In this document: piece by piece, positions 1 to 8,971 of the stretch
Layout of the letters: the number at the start of each line of letters is the position of its first letter
How positions within the stretch are numbered: position 1 is the stretch's first letter
NCBI GenBank assembly: GCA_945878575.1
Contig: CAMDUB010000002.1
Coordinates: 57,426-121,425 of the forward strand
Length of the DNA stretch: 64,000 nt
Origin: Phycisphaera mikurensis NBRC 102666
Lineage (GTDB): Bacteria > Planctomycetota > Phycisphaerae > Phycisphaerales > SM1A02
Reading direction: 5' to 3'
Program-made: the position numbers and the translations under genes
The notes under the pieces: generated by a model
What the model saw: only the letters and a program-made list of their open reading frames with translations
Told to the model about the DNA's origin: nothing
Database searches by the model: none

Positions 1-2
1 GC

Positions 3-2021
3 GTGATCCTTTCCTTTGTGATCTTTCGAGCCCTGGCTCGGCTGCAGTTGTCCAAGGACATGTCGATCCTGGAGAACAATGCAGTTCAGTCAATCGCTAC
101 CGCCGCGGGATACATGACTGGTCCACTGATCAGCGCACTGATGGCGTACATGTTTGTCACGAACACCGTGATGGCGTGGCACCAGATGTTGATTTGGAAT
201 GTGGTGGCCAGCATCTTGGGAGTGCTGGTGGCATTCCCAATGAAGCGCCGCTTCATCAACGATGAACAACAACCGTTCCCAGAGGGACGCGCGTGCGCGG
301 TGGTACTTGATTCGCTGTATCCGCATGCGCCCGCCGGCGGTACGAAGAATTTGGATGCTGCTGGATTGCCCATTGAGTCGGATGCTCGGACCGATGGCGC
401 TGGCGTAGACACTGGGCTCTTCAAAGCCAAAGCATTGGCGTGGGCTGCCGGTATTGGCGCCGCGCTGCAGTTGGTGGTGGCAACGGGCTACATGGCCGTA
501 TTGCAAATCTCCCTCCTTGGAACATCCAAGGCAACGGACACCCTCAAGAAATTCCCAGAGCGCCTCGATGAGTGGTTGTACACACCGGCCAAGGACGCTG
601 CCGGGAAAGTGATCGGCTGGGTACCAAACATTTCCGGAATCCAGCTCGACAAGCTGGGAATGACCGTGATGTTTGACTTGTCCATGGTGGGTGCCGGCGG
701 CCTGATGGGCATGCGCGTCGCCAACAGTTTGGTGATCGGTATGGTCACCAACTACTTGGTGCTGGCGCCGCTGATGATTATGAATGGCGAGATCTTGCCA
801 AAGAACTTCAAGAAGATCGCACAAGCTGATGGCACCTACGAGATGGCCGATGCCATCTTTGGACGCGCGCATCTGACCAATACGTGGTGCCTGTGGTGGG
901 GTGTATCCATGATGCTCACTGCATCCATGCTGGGCCTCTTTGCAAAGCCCAAGGTGCTGCTTTCCGCGTTCAGCGGCATGTTCAAGCGCCGCGAAGTGAA
1001 CGAAGACTGTGTTCGACACATTGAACTGCCGCTGTGGATCAGCTTTGTGGGCGTACCCATCTTTAGTGCGCTGATCATTTGGCTGAACCATGAATGGTTC
1101 GGCGTGAGTATCTGGATCGGCGCGCTGTCTATCCCGATGATCGTGCTCTTGACACTCATTGCAGCAAACGCCACGGCACTTACTTCAACCACGCCGACTG
1201 GCTCGCTCTCCAAGATCACTCAGTTCACTTTCGGTGCGATCCAGCCAACAAATCCGGGTACGAACTTGATGACCGCGGGTGTGACCACCGAAGTGGCATC
1301 CAATGCTTCGAACCTGCTGATGGATATCAAGCCGGGCTACATGCTTGGCGCCAAGCCGCGACAGCAGGCGTGGGGGCATTGCATCGGAATTGTTGCAGGC
1401 GCGTTGGCATCCACCCCGCTCTTCTATGTGCTGTTTCTATGGAACCGCACAGCGGATGTTTCTATTGAGCAGCACGTCTCTGAGACATGGGCAGTCCCGG
1501 GCGCGTTGCAATGGGCGGCTATCTCCAAGGTGATTGAAGGCATGGGGAATTCCCCCGCGGGGGCGTCGCTGGTGCAGACGGTTGACGGCATCCAGAAGCT
1601 TTGGGGCGTACTCCCAGTAAGCGCGGCATGGGCCATGCTTGCAGGAGCCACCATCGCCATCATTCTGGAATCCGCGCGCCTGATTTCACGCGGTAAGTTC
1701 CCGATCTCTGCGGTGGCGATCGGTCTTGGTGTGGTACTGCCACCAGAATCCACCATCATGATGTGGATCGGCGCGGCATTCTTTGCCACTATGGAACACC
1801 GCTACATCAAGCGCGTCGGCGAATTCGGCTGGCGCCTGTGGGTGGACTCCAAGGAAGCGGTATGCGCCGGACTGATCGCGGGATGGGCCATCATGGGTAT
1901 TGGCGACGGCCTCATTGCTGCATTCTTGCCCTACCCTTCGGAAACCCCTGCCGCGCAAGTGGAAGTTGCTCCAACATCTCCAACCTCGGCAACCACCGTG
2001 CCTGCTGCCACGAATCATTGA
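3..2021 (+). CDS. OPT-family oligopeptide/metal-chelate transporter, 5'-truncated by window edge
   Basis: This is a polytopic membrane protein of the OPT (oligopeptide transporter) family, which imports peptides or metal chelates across the cytoplasmic membrane. The visible part has about 673 codons and starts inside the family's N-terminal region (SILENNAVQSIATAAGYMTG is the typical early OPT motif), so the true start lies to the left of the window. Many hydrophobic segments alternate with short loops, and a soluble insert at about residues 80-145 carries polar residues. Late motifs such as NPGTNLMTAG and GVVLPPESTIMMWIG fit the prokaryotic OPT branch. The C-terminal tail is rich in Pro, Thr and Ala. 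The next gene begins 24 bases later, so co-transcription is possible, but I see no functional link. Substrate cannot be read from the sequence. Confidence 0.85.
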   Translation: MILSFVIFRALARLQLSKDMSILENNAVQSIATAAGYMTGPLISALMAYMFVTNTVMAWHQMLIWNVVASILGVLVAFPMKRRFINDEQQPFPEGRACAVVLDSLYPHAPAGGTKNLDAAGLPIESDARTDGAGVDTGLFKAKALAWAAGIGAALQLVVATGYMAVLQISLLGTSKATDTLKKFPERLDEWLYTPAKDAAGKVIGWVPNISGIQLDKLGMTVMFDLSMVGAGGLMGMRVANSLVIGMVTNYLVLAPLMIMNGEILPKNFKKIAQADGTYEMADAIFGRAHLTNTWCLWWGVSMMLTASMLGLFAKPKVLLSAFSGMFKRREVNEDCVRHIELPLWISFVGVPIFSALIIWLNHEWFGVSIWIGALSIPMIVLLTLIAANATALTSTTPTGSLSKITQFTFGAIQPTNPGTNLMTAGVTTEVASNASNLLMDIKPGYMLGAKPRQQAWGHCIGIVAGALASTPLFYVLFLWNRTADVSIEQHVSETWAVPGALQWAAISKVIEGMGNSPAGASLVQTVDGIQKLWGVLPVSAAWAMLAGATIAIILESARLISRGKFPISAVAIGLGVVLPPESTIMMWIGAAFFATMEHRYIKRVGEFGWRLWVDSKEAVCAGLIAGWAIMGIGDGLIAAFLPYPSETPAAQVEVAPTSPTSATTVPAATNH

Positions 2022-2045
2022 TTGCATACGAAAGGACCCTGAACC

Positions 2046-2318
2046 ATGGCAAAGGCAGTCGTTGATCCCGCAGAACTCAGGCGGTTTGCGCAGGACCTGA
2101 AAAAATTCGCGTTGGAACTGCAGCAGCAGACCGGCGCGCTCAATGCCCGCATGGCAACGCTTTCGCAGACGTGGCGAGACCAAGAGCAAGCGAAGTTCTC
2201 GGAGGAGTTTGACTCCACGGTGCGCGTCTTGCAGAAGTTCACCAAGGCAGCTGAGCAGCATGTTCCGTACCTCCTTCGGAAAGCCGACGCCGCGGAGTCG
2301 TATCTCAACCAACGCTGA
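2046..2318 (+). CDS. WXG100-like small helical protein (ESX/type VII substrate-like)
   Basis: This 90-residue protein is predicted to be all-helical, without signal peptide or membrane segment. Two amphipathic helices are separated by TWRDQEQAKF at about residues 38-47. That has the size, position and W-x-D/G turn of the WXG100 family (EsxA/YukE type), although Gly is replaced by Asp. The start is supported by AAAGGA upstream of the ATG. Three genes follow closely: a coiled-coil protein, another small helical protein and an FtsK/SpoIIIE ATPase with two membrane segments. WXG100 proteins are exported by such ATPases in type VII secretion, so this is probably the substrate or a structural partner of that module. 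The family assignment is by pattern only; a general helical-hairpin protein is the alternative. Confidence 0.7.
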   Translation: MAKAVVDPAELRRFAQDLKKFALELQQQTGALNARMATLSQTWRDQEQAKFSEEFDSTVRVLQKFTKAAEQHVPYLLRKADAAESYLNQR

Positions 2319-2341
2319 ACCGCAGCGCGAAGGGTCAATGT

Positions 2342-3025
2342 ATGGGCGAACAGATCAAGGTTGCAGACGTGCAAACCATCGAGCGGTTTCGCGCTTCGCT
2401 ACTGGTGGCGTCGGAAACCTTCGGGCTGGCGCTTGAAGAGGCAGAAGGCGAGATCGAACGCACATTGGCGTGGGTGGAATCGGAACAACCAGACTTCTGG
2501 CGTAAGCGCATTCGTAAGGCGCAGGACGAAGTAGTGATGTGCAAGAGCGCCCTATTTCGCAAACAGGAAATCAAGGCAACGGCCGATGCTCGCCCCAGCG
2601 TGGTTGATGAGAAGAAAGCGCTTGACCGCGCCATGAAGCGCCTTGAATACGCGGAACACAAACTGCGCAATACCAAGCGTTGGACCACGGAGCTCCCGCG
2701 CCAATCGGTGATCTTTAAGGGGGCGCTGAGTGGCATGCACACCGTGCTTGACCGCGATGTTCCACGTGTGAATGCCATGCTCAAGCGGATGACTGAGCAC
2801 CTTGAGGCCTACCTGCGCGGCGGTGATGAATCCGACCGCTTGCTGGAGATCTTGGGCACTTCAAGCAACATGCGCCGCGGCGGAGACATGGACGAAACCA
2901 GCGCGGCTGAGGACAGTACGACTGATGAAAGCACCGCCGTTGATAGCGCGATCGATGGCAGCACCACCGGCACGAGCGCGGCGCCTGAGCCTGCCCCGCA
3001 AACGCCCAACGAGGGCACCCAGTGA
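2342..3025 (+). CDS. Coiled-coil hypothetical protein of the ESX-like module
   Basis: I do not recognise a named family for this 227-residue soluble protein. Residues 1-160 are strongly helical, with long heptad-like stretches and several Trp residues (TLAWVESEQPDFWRKRIRKA). The last 60 residues form a low-complexity acidic tail rich in Ser, Thr, Asp and Ala that is probably disordered. There is no signal peptide. The start is supported by AAGGGT upstream. It lies 23 bases after the WXG100-like gene and overlaps the next gene by four bases, with a GTG start inside its stop, so the genes are probably translationally coupled. By context it may be a chaperone, adaptor or long WXG-type partner of the downstream FtsK-like ATPase. 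That role is inference. Confidence 0.65.
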   Translation: MGEQIKVADVQTIERFRASLLVASETFGLALEEAEGEIERTLAWVESEQPDFWRKRIRKAQDEVVMCKSALFRKQEIKATADARPSVVDEKKALDRAMKRLEYAEHKLRNTKRWTTELPRQSVIFKGALSGMHTVLDRDVPRVNAMLKRMTEHLEAYLRGGDESDRLLEILGTSSNMRRGGDMDETSAAEDSTTDESTAVDSAIDGSTTGTSAAPEPAPQTPNEGTQ

Positions 3026-3252
3026 GCGTTTCCGGATCACGAGCCAAACTGAAGGACGCGCACCGACAATTGTTGGTGGCGTGGGTGCGGTCGCAAGAGA
3101 CCTGGGACGACCCCGTCTCGCAAGCACTGTGGCGCAAGCAGATCGAACCGCTGGAAACAACGCTCCGTTCGGTACTCAATGCCATGGACTCCATCAACGA
3201 AGTCCTTGAGCGCGTACGTCGCGAATGCGGCGACGATCAGTCGGCGTGGTGA
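3022..3252 (+). CDS. Small helical protein, possibly a second divergent WXG-type protein
   Basis: This 76-residue protein is probably a helical hairpin. It starts with GTG overlapping the previous stop codon (GTGA), which points to translational coupling. The turn region ETWDDPVSQALW, followed by a second amphipathic helix, parallels the TWRDQEQAKF turn of the first gene of the module, and the sizes are similar. ESX loci often encode two WXG-type proteins that form a heterodimer, so this could be the partner of the 90-residue protein. The resemblance is weak and rests on one Trp-x-Asp pattern and predicted helicity. No signal peptide, cysteine motif or membrane segment supports another role. 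The FtsK-like gene starts 33 bases downstream. Confidence 0.55.
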   Translation: MSVSGSRAKLKDAHRQLLVAWVRSQETWDDPVSQALWRKQIEPLETTLRSVLNAMDSINEVLERVRRECGDDQSAW

Positions 3253-3285
3253 CCACCGCCGCCTGCGAGTGCATATCATCACCGT

Positions 3286-6200
3286 GTGACGCCTCCGATG
3301 CCTGACCACCCCTCTACACCGCTCGATCGGGAACGTGCATTGGTTGATTTGGTCTGGTCGGCAAGCAGCGATCGCGCTGAATCGGAACGCACTGCGGCTG
3401 CACGGGGAGCCCGCGGAAAGTCCTTGAACGAGCGGATGCATCGATCCGCGCTCGATTCATTGGAAGAGTCGTTTGCTGAACAACTCACCGAAGTCGCCAC
3501 CGGCTTCACGCGCCGGATCAATGAAATTGAGGCGGCTGCCGAGGCAGCCGTGACCAAGGTGCGCGCCGATGAGAAGACCCTGCGCGCGCAGGCCGTTCGA
3601 CAAGCAGAAGACAAGGAAGACGAAACGCGCGGCGCCTACGACGAACGCGTCTGGATGGCGGAGAGCGTGTTTGAAGCGGCGATTCCCGAGATTCGCAAGG
3701 CGCATGCCGCGCGTATGACCGAACTCGGTGGATGGAACGGGCGCCTGACGGAAATTACCGAAGCCGCACACCAGACCGTGCGTGGGTATCGACAGCGGGC
3801 ACTTGCTGAGCCAACTGTGCCGGTGGGGGGTCCCGGCAACATTGAAGCGTGCATGAATGCGCTGGCGGGTTCATTAAACCAGTTGCGGGCGTGTCGCATT
3901 TCTGGGCTGTTCCGCGGACCAATTCTGGTGATTCCGCTGGTATTGATGGTGGGCGCCGGATTCGTCGGCGGCCTGGTACTGAAGACGCAACTGGGGCTTG
4001 CAGCCATACCAGCGGGTGCTGCCGGTGCGGGAGTGGCGCTACTCCTCTTTGTGATCGCCATTGCCGTCCTGTACGGAATGGCCCGCCATGAGGTGAAGGC
4101 TCGGTACCTGCCGTTTCTACAAACAGCGGCCACCGCGCGCGCCGCACTGAACGCTGCCATTGAAGGCGCCGAGCGAAACCGCCGTGAGCGTGAGGATGTT
4201 GCCAAACGCGCCCGCGACGCCGACCTGGCCACTGCCGATGCCATGCACAAGCCGATGGTGGTGGAAGTGGAGCGCAAACTGAAAGAAGTGCTGGCGCACA
4301 TTGACCAGAAGGTCCCGCACTACCACGCCAAAGCACTGAAGCAGCGCGCCATCGCGATTGAAGAAACTGAACGGCTCCGGGACCGATTGATTACCGAGGT
4401 CAATGAGCGCCGCACGGTGGCGCTTGCGGAAGAACAGCATCGGTGGGAAGCAGTGGCGCGCGAAGCGGCTGAACTGGAATTTGCGGAGACCGCCGCAGCT
4501 CACGCTGCGTGGCGCACCGCGCAGCAGACCATCACCAGCGGGTTCGATGAATTGCAACTTGCAGACCGCGAATGCACACGACCATGGCTCGAGACTGGTT
4601 GGGATTCATGGCAGCCGCCGTTGCGACCATTGGCAGTGATTCGCGTCGGCGAGGTTGGCTTGAATCTCAAGGATGTGCCTGGCGCACTGCCTGTGGGTGC
4701 CGAACTTGCTTGGACTGGCGTGGACACCACGTCGCCGTGGCGCGTTCCCGCATTTCTTGGCGCGCCGGAGCGCATGTCACTCCTGATTGATGCTCCCCCC
4801 GAACGCCGCGCTGATGGGCTGCGCATCTTGCAGAACGCCGTCGCGCGGCTCTTGGTTTCCATTCCAGCCGGCAAGGCGCGCTTTGTCTTCATGGACCCGG
4901 TGGGGCTTGGTCAAAGTTTCGCCGGCTTCATGCACTTGGCAGACGAGATGGAACTCTTGGTCACTGACCGCATCTGGACGGACGTGCGGCACATTGAGCA
5001 GCGACTTTCTGACCTCACCGAGCACATGGAGACGGTCATCCAGAAGTACCTGCGCAATGAGTACCCCTCCATTGAGGCCTACAACGAACAGGCCGGCGAA
5101 ATTGCCGAGCCCTATCGCTTCTTGGTGATGGCGGACTTCCCGGTCAATGTTTCCGATCAGTCCGCCAAGCGTTTCGCCAGCATTATGCAGAGCGGCGCGC
5201 GTTGCGGCGTGCATGTGTTGATGTTGCGCGACCTGCGAGCCGCGTTGCCACCCGGGCTTGATATTGATGACCTGCGCCGCGGCGCGATCACCGTTCGCTG
5301 GCTTGCGGCTGAGGGGAACACTCCGGAACGCTGGTCGCTTGACGAAGGTCGCCTGGCAGAATTGCCATTCACGCCCGACGCCCCGCCGGACGATGCCATG
5401 TTGCTGCGCCTGACACGCGCCGTGGGTCGCGCTGCCAAGGATTCCAACCGCGTTGAAGTGCCCTTCTCATCGGTGACGCCAAAGCCAGAGGAGCGTTGGA
5501 CGCTTTCCACGGCTAAGAACTTCCGCGTTCCCCTGGGGCGAAGCGGCGCCAACCGTCTGCAGTACATGACGCTTGGCGAAGGAACCAGCCAGCACGCACT
5601 GGTCGCAGGTAAGACCGGCTCCGGCAAGAGTTCGCTCCTCAATGCACTCATTGTGAACACCGCGCTCTGGTATTCACCGGACGAAGTGGAGTTCTGGCTG
5701 GTTGACTTTAAGAAGGGCGTTGAATTTAAGGCGTATGCCGCGAGTGCCCTGCCGCATGCACGCGCGGTGGCTGTTGAGAGCGATCGTGAATTTGGCTTGA
5801 GCGTCTTGCAAGGCCTGGATGATGAACTGCGTCGCCGCGGCGAACTTTATCGCTCCGCGAATGTGCAGAACCTGACTGACTGGCGCGCCCTCAAGCGCCC
5901 GGAACGCATGCCGCGGTGCCTCTTGGTGATCGACGAGTTCCAAGAACTGTTCATTGAAGATGACAAGGTGGCGCAGGACTCTTCGCTCCTCTTAGACCGA
6001 CTAGTTCGACAAGGTCGAGCGTTCGGCATGCATGTGGTGCTCGGTAGCCAGACCCTTGGCGGCGCTTACAGCATCGCCCGCAGCACCATGGGTCAGATGG
6101 GCGTTCGCATTGCTTTGCAATGCACGGAAACCGACAGTCAACTGATCCTCTCCGACGACAACACCGCGGCGCGGTTACTGACGCGCCCCGGCGAGGCGAT

Positions 6201-7206
6201 CTACAACGACGCGGGCGGATTGTTGGAAGGCAACAGCCCGTTCCAAGTGGTGTGGATCGGCGACGAAGAACGCGACGCACAATTGCGCCTGGTGACTGCC
6301 ACCGACAGCACCCACGCCAGCGCCCCGCGACCGAAGCCGATCGTCTTTGAAGGCAATCAACCTGCAGATCCGTGGGCAAATGGACCGCTATTGGCGGCAC
6401 TCGCTGCGGGCGCACCCGGGCGTGAATCATTCGCTCCCAAGGTGTGGTTTGGCGATGCAGTCAGCATCAAGGATCCAACGCACACGGCACTGGTGCGCCG
6501 CAGCGGTTCCAATATCGCCGTGGTTGGCCAGCGCGATGAAAGCGCGGCCGCGCTCATGGCGATGGCAATGATTTCCATTGCTGCACAGACGCCCGCGGCG
6601 GGAACGCGGATCGTTGTCCTTGATGGAACCACTCCCGACGACCGCCTGCACGGCATGCTTGCCGGCGTGCGTGCCGCCCTGCCGCATGATGTGCAGATCC
6701 CTTCGTTCCGCGATGTCGGCGACGCCATCGTTGCACTCGGTGAAGAACTGGCGCGCCGCAATGCGGACGGCGGATCGGATGCTCCAGGCATGTTCCTCTT
6801 GGTGAATGGCGTGCATCGATTCCGTTCGCTGCGCCGCACTGAAGATGACTACAGCTTCTCATCGGGTGGCGATGCCGCGCCGACGCCGGACAAGGTGCTC
6901 GCGCTCCTCTTGAAGGAGGGCCCGCTGGTTGGAATCCACTGCATTCTGTGGGCCGACACGCTTGCCAACCTGCAGCGCACCGTTGATCGCAATTCATTGC
7001 GCGAACTTGAAAATAAGGTGCTCTTCCAGATGGGCGTCACCGATTCCAGCACATTGATTGATGGCCCCGCCGCCAGTCGATTGGGTTTCCATCGCGCGCT
7101 GCTGGCCAACGAAGAGTCGGGGCTTCTTGAGAAATTCAGGCCGTATGCACTTCCAGATGCTGCACTTCTGGAGCACGTGGCCAAGGCATTGCGCGAACGC
7201 GCCTGA
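3286..7206 (+). CDS. FtsK/SpoIIIE-type membrane ATPase (EssC/EccC-like), two ATPase domains
   Basis: This 1306-residue protein is the probable motor of the module. The order is: N-terminal coiled coil (about 1-200), two membrane segments (about 211-230 and 240-266), a second coiled coil (to about 420), a linker domain, an FtsK/SpoIIIE ATPase with Walker A GKTGSGKS at 775-782 and Walker B LLVIDEF with D883-E884, and a C-terminal second ATPase-like domain (from about 1060) whose P-loop is degraded to VVGQRDESAAAL. EssC and EccC proteins of type VII secretion share the two membrane segments followed by tandem ATPases. Here the usual N-terminal FHA domains are replaced by coiled coil. It does not look like the chromosome-segregation FtsK, because a gamma domain and four-helix N-terminus are absent. 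The start is GTG at 3286; ATG at 3298 is equally possible. Confidence 0.8.
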   Translation: MTPPMPDHPSTPLDRERALVDLVWSASSDRAESERTAAARGARGKSLNERMHRSALDSLEESFAEQLTEVATGFTRRINEIEAAAEAAVTKVRADEKTLRAQAVRQAEDKEDETRGAYDERVWMAESVFEAAIPEIRKAHAARMTELGGWNGRLTEITEAAHQTVRGYRQRALAEPTVPVGGPGNIEACMNALAGSLNQLRACRISGLFRGPILVIPLVLMVGAGFVGGLVLKTQLGLAAIPAGAAGAGVALLLFVIAIAVLYGMARHEVKARYLPFLQTAATARAALNAAIEGAERNRREREDVAKRARDADLATADAMHKPMVVEVERKLKEVLAHIDQKVPHYHAKALKQRAIAIEETERLRDRLITEVNERRTVALAEEQHRWEAVAREAAELEFAETAAAHAAWRTAQQTITSGFDELQLADRECTRPWLETGWDSWQPPLRPLAVIRVGEVGLNLKDVPGALPVGAELAWTGVDTTSPWRVPAFLGAPERMSLLIDAPPERRADGLRILQNAVARLLVSIPAGKARFVFMDPVGLGQSFAGFMHLADEMELLVTDRIWTDVRHIEQRLSDLTEHMETVIQKYLRNEYPSIEAYNEQAGEIAEPYRFLVMADFPVNVSDQSAKRFASIMQSGARCGVHVLMLRDLRAALPPGLDIDDLRRGAITVRWLAAEGNTPERWSLDEGRLAELPFTPDAPPDDAMLLRLTRAVGRAAKDSNRVEVPFSSVTPKPEERWTLSTAKNFRVPLGRSGANRLQYMTLGEGTSQHALVAGKTGSGKSSLLNALIVNTALWYSPDEVEFWLVDFKKGVEFKAYAASALPHARAVAVESDREFGLSVLQGLDDELRRRGELYRSANVQNLTDWRALKRPERMPRCLLVIDEFQELFIEDDKVAQDSSLLLDRLVRQGRAFGMHVVLGSQTLGGAYSIARSTMGQMGVRIALQCTETDSQLILSDDNTAARLLTRPGEAIYNDAGGLLEGNSPFQVVWIGDEERDAQLRLVTATDSTHASAPRPKPIVFEGNQPADPWANGPLLAALAAGAPGRESFAPKVWFGDAVSIKDPTHTALVRRSGSNIAVVGQRDESAAALMAMAMISIAAQTPAAGTRIVVLDGTTPDDRLHGMLAGVRAALPHDVQIPSFRDVGDAIVALGEELARRNADGGSDAPGMFLLVNGVHRFRSLRRTEDDYSFSSGGDAAPTPDKVLALLLKEGPLVGIHCILWADTLANLQRTVDRNSLRELENKVLFQMGVTDSSTLIDGPAASRLGFHRALLANEESGLLEKFRPYALPDAALLEHVAKALRERA

Positions 7207-7216
7207 GGAGATTCCG

Positions 7217-8971
7217 GTGAGTAAGAACATGGAACTGGCCCGCATCTTTGCGGAAATTGCAGACGTCTTGGACCTCACAGGGGCCAACGCATTCAAGGTC
7301 AACGCCAACCGCAAAGTCGCGCGCACGCTTGAAGAAGCTGGCGAAGACCTTGCTGAACTCGCGCGCACCGATCCGGCGCGCCTTCGGGATATTCCCGGTA
7401 TCGGCGACTCCAGCGCCAAGAAGATTCTGGAATTTGTGACCACCGGCAAGGTGGCCGAGCGCGAGGAACTGCTTGCATCGATCCCCGCCGGCGTGCCCGC
7501 GCTTCTACAGATTCCTGGCCTGGGGCCCAAGCGAGTGCGCACTCTGTGGACCGAAGGCGGCGTTGATTCCGTCGACACACTGCGTACCAAACTGGCGGAC
7601 GGAAGTCTCGGCGGCCTGCCAGGCATGGGTCCAAAGACACTCAAGGCCATTGAGGAATCACTCACATTCCTTGACACCACCCGCGGCCGGATCCGACTTG
7701 GTGAAGCCTTGCCGGTCGCACTTGAACTCATCGCCTACCTCCGGAACGCCGGCGCTGTCACGCGCATCTCGCACGCCGGCAGCCTGCGGCGCGGCAAGGA
7801 AACCATCGGTGACATTGATATCGTTGCCAGCTCTACCCAGCCGGCAGCACTCCACGAGGCACTCCGCAACGCGCCGGGCGTTTCCAAGGTGCTTGTCTCT
7901 GGTGAAACAAAGACCAGTATTCGCACCGCACACGGAATGCAGGTTGACCTGCGCACCGTGGCGGACGCGCAGTACGGCGCGGCGCTTCTGTACTTCACTG
8001 GAAGTAAAGAACACAACGTGCGGCTCCGCGAGCGCGCCCAGAAGATGGGACTTCGCCTGAACGAATACGGACTGTTCAAAGAAGACGCCACCGCCAAGGG
8101 AACCCCGCAGGAGCGCGGCGAGCCACCCGTAGCAGCCACCACCGAGGAATCCATTTACGAAGCGCTGGGTCTCTGGTGGATTCCGCCAGAATTGCGCGAG
8201 GATCACGGCGAACTTGAGAACCAGCCTCCCAAGGACTTGATTGATACCAAGCACATCAAGGCCGAGCTCCATTGCCACACCACTGCGAGCGACGGAACCC
8301 TTTCCATTGCCGGCATGGTGGACCAAGCGATTGCTCGCGGATTCCACACCATCGTTCTGACTGACCACAGCCGTTCGCAGGCGCAAGCCAATGGGCTGTC
8401 CATCGAACGCTTGCGCGCGCACATTGCTGAGATTCGCGCGGTCGCCGCGGTCTACGCGGACCGTATTTCCGTGCTCGCTGGAAGCGAGGTGGACATCATG
8501 GTGGATGGCACGCTCGATTACCCAGACGAGGTGCTTGCAGAACTGGATTTCGTAGTTGCCAGCCCACACAGCGCCCTGCGTGCAGAATCAGCAGTCGCCA
8601 CGGAGCGGCTCTTGGCTGCGGTCCGGCATCCGTTGGTGCACGTCATTGGCCACCCAACGGGTCGAATCGTCAATGCTCGCGAGGGGCTTTCCCCGGACAT
8701 TGCGTTACTCGCCCGCGAGGCGGCCAAGCACAACGTGGCGCTTGAAGTGAACGCCAACACCATGCGGCTTGACCTCCGCGATTCGCATGTTCGCATGTGC
8801 GTCGAGGCTGGCTGCTTAGTTGCCATTGATACCGATGCGCACGGCGCCGGTGACTTTGACCAACTCCCCTACGGCATTGCCACCGCCCGGCGCGGTTGGC
8901 TTGGAAATTCGCATTGCGTCAACACCTGGACGCGCGCCAAACTTGGCGAGTGGATTGCCTCAAAGCGCTAA
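7217..8971 (+). CDS. polX: DNA polymerase X family protein with PHP domain
   Basis: This 584-residue protein is a bacterial PolX, a gap-filling repair polymerase fused to a PHP phosphoesterase that gives 3'-5' exonuclease or end-processing activity. The N-terminal 8-kDa-like helical part and helix-hairpin-helix motifs (DIPGIGDSSAKKI, IPGLGPKRVRTL, LPGMGPKTLKAI) are followed by the nucleotidyltransferase motif GSLRRGKETIGDIDI at 188-202 with metal ligands D199 and D201. The PHP domain begins with ELHCHT at 350 (H352, H354). I chose GTG at 7217 because GAGGAG precedes it by a good distance and the upstream in-frame sequence lies within the end of the FtsK-like gene. The stop codons of this gene and ffh overlap (convergent, four bases). 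Confidence 0.93.
   Translation: MSKNMELARIFAEIADVLDLTGANAFKVNANRKVARTLEEAGEDLAELARTDPARLRDIPGIGDSSAKKILEFVTTGKVAEREELLASIPAGVPALLQIPGLGPKRVRTLWTEGGVDSVDTLRTKLADGSLGGLPGMGPKTLKAIEESLTFLDTTRGRIRLGEALPVALELIAYLRNAGAVTRISHAGSLRRGKETIGDIDIVASSTQPAALHEALRNAPGVSKVLVSGETKTSIRTAHGMQVDLRTVADAQYGAALLYFTGSKEHNVRLRERAQKMGLRLNEYGLFKEDATAKGTPQERGEPPVAATTEESIYEALGLWWIPPELREDHGELENQPPKDLIDTKHIKAELHCHTTASDGTLSIAGMVDQAIARGFHTIVLTDHSRSQAQANGLSIERLRAHIAEIRAVAAVYADRISVLAGSEVDIMVDGTLDYPDEVLAELDFVVASPHSALRAESAVATERLLAAVRHPLVHVIGHPTGRIVNAREGLSPDIALLAREAAKHNVALEVNANTMRLDLRDSHVRMCVEAGCLVAIDTDAHGAGDFDQLPYGIATARRGWLGNSHCVNTWTRAKLGEWIASKR

Noticed and set aside
90..1091. Open frame of 333 codons antisense to the OPT transporter
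   Set aside because: The OPT reading is strongly supported; the reverse frame is His- and Gln-rich noise.
3286..7206. Chromosome-segregation FtsK
   Set aside because: Only two membrane segments after a coiled coil, a second ATPase-like domain, no gamma domain, and WXG-like neighbours point away from cell-division FtsK.
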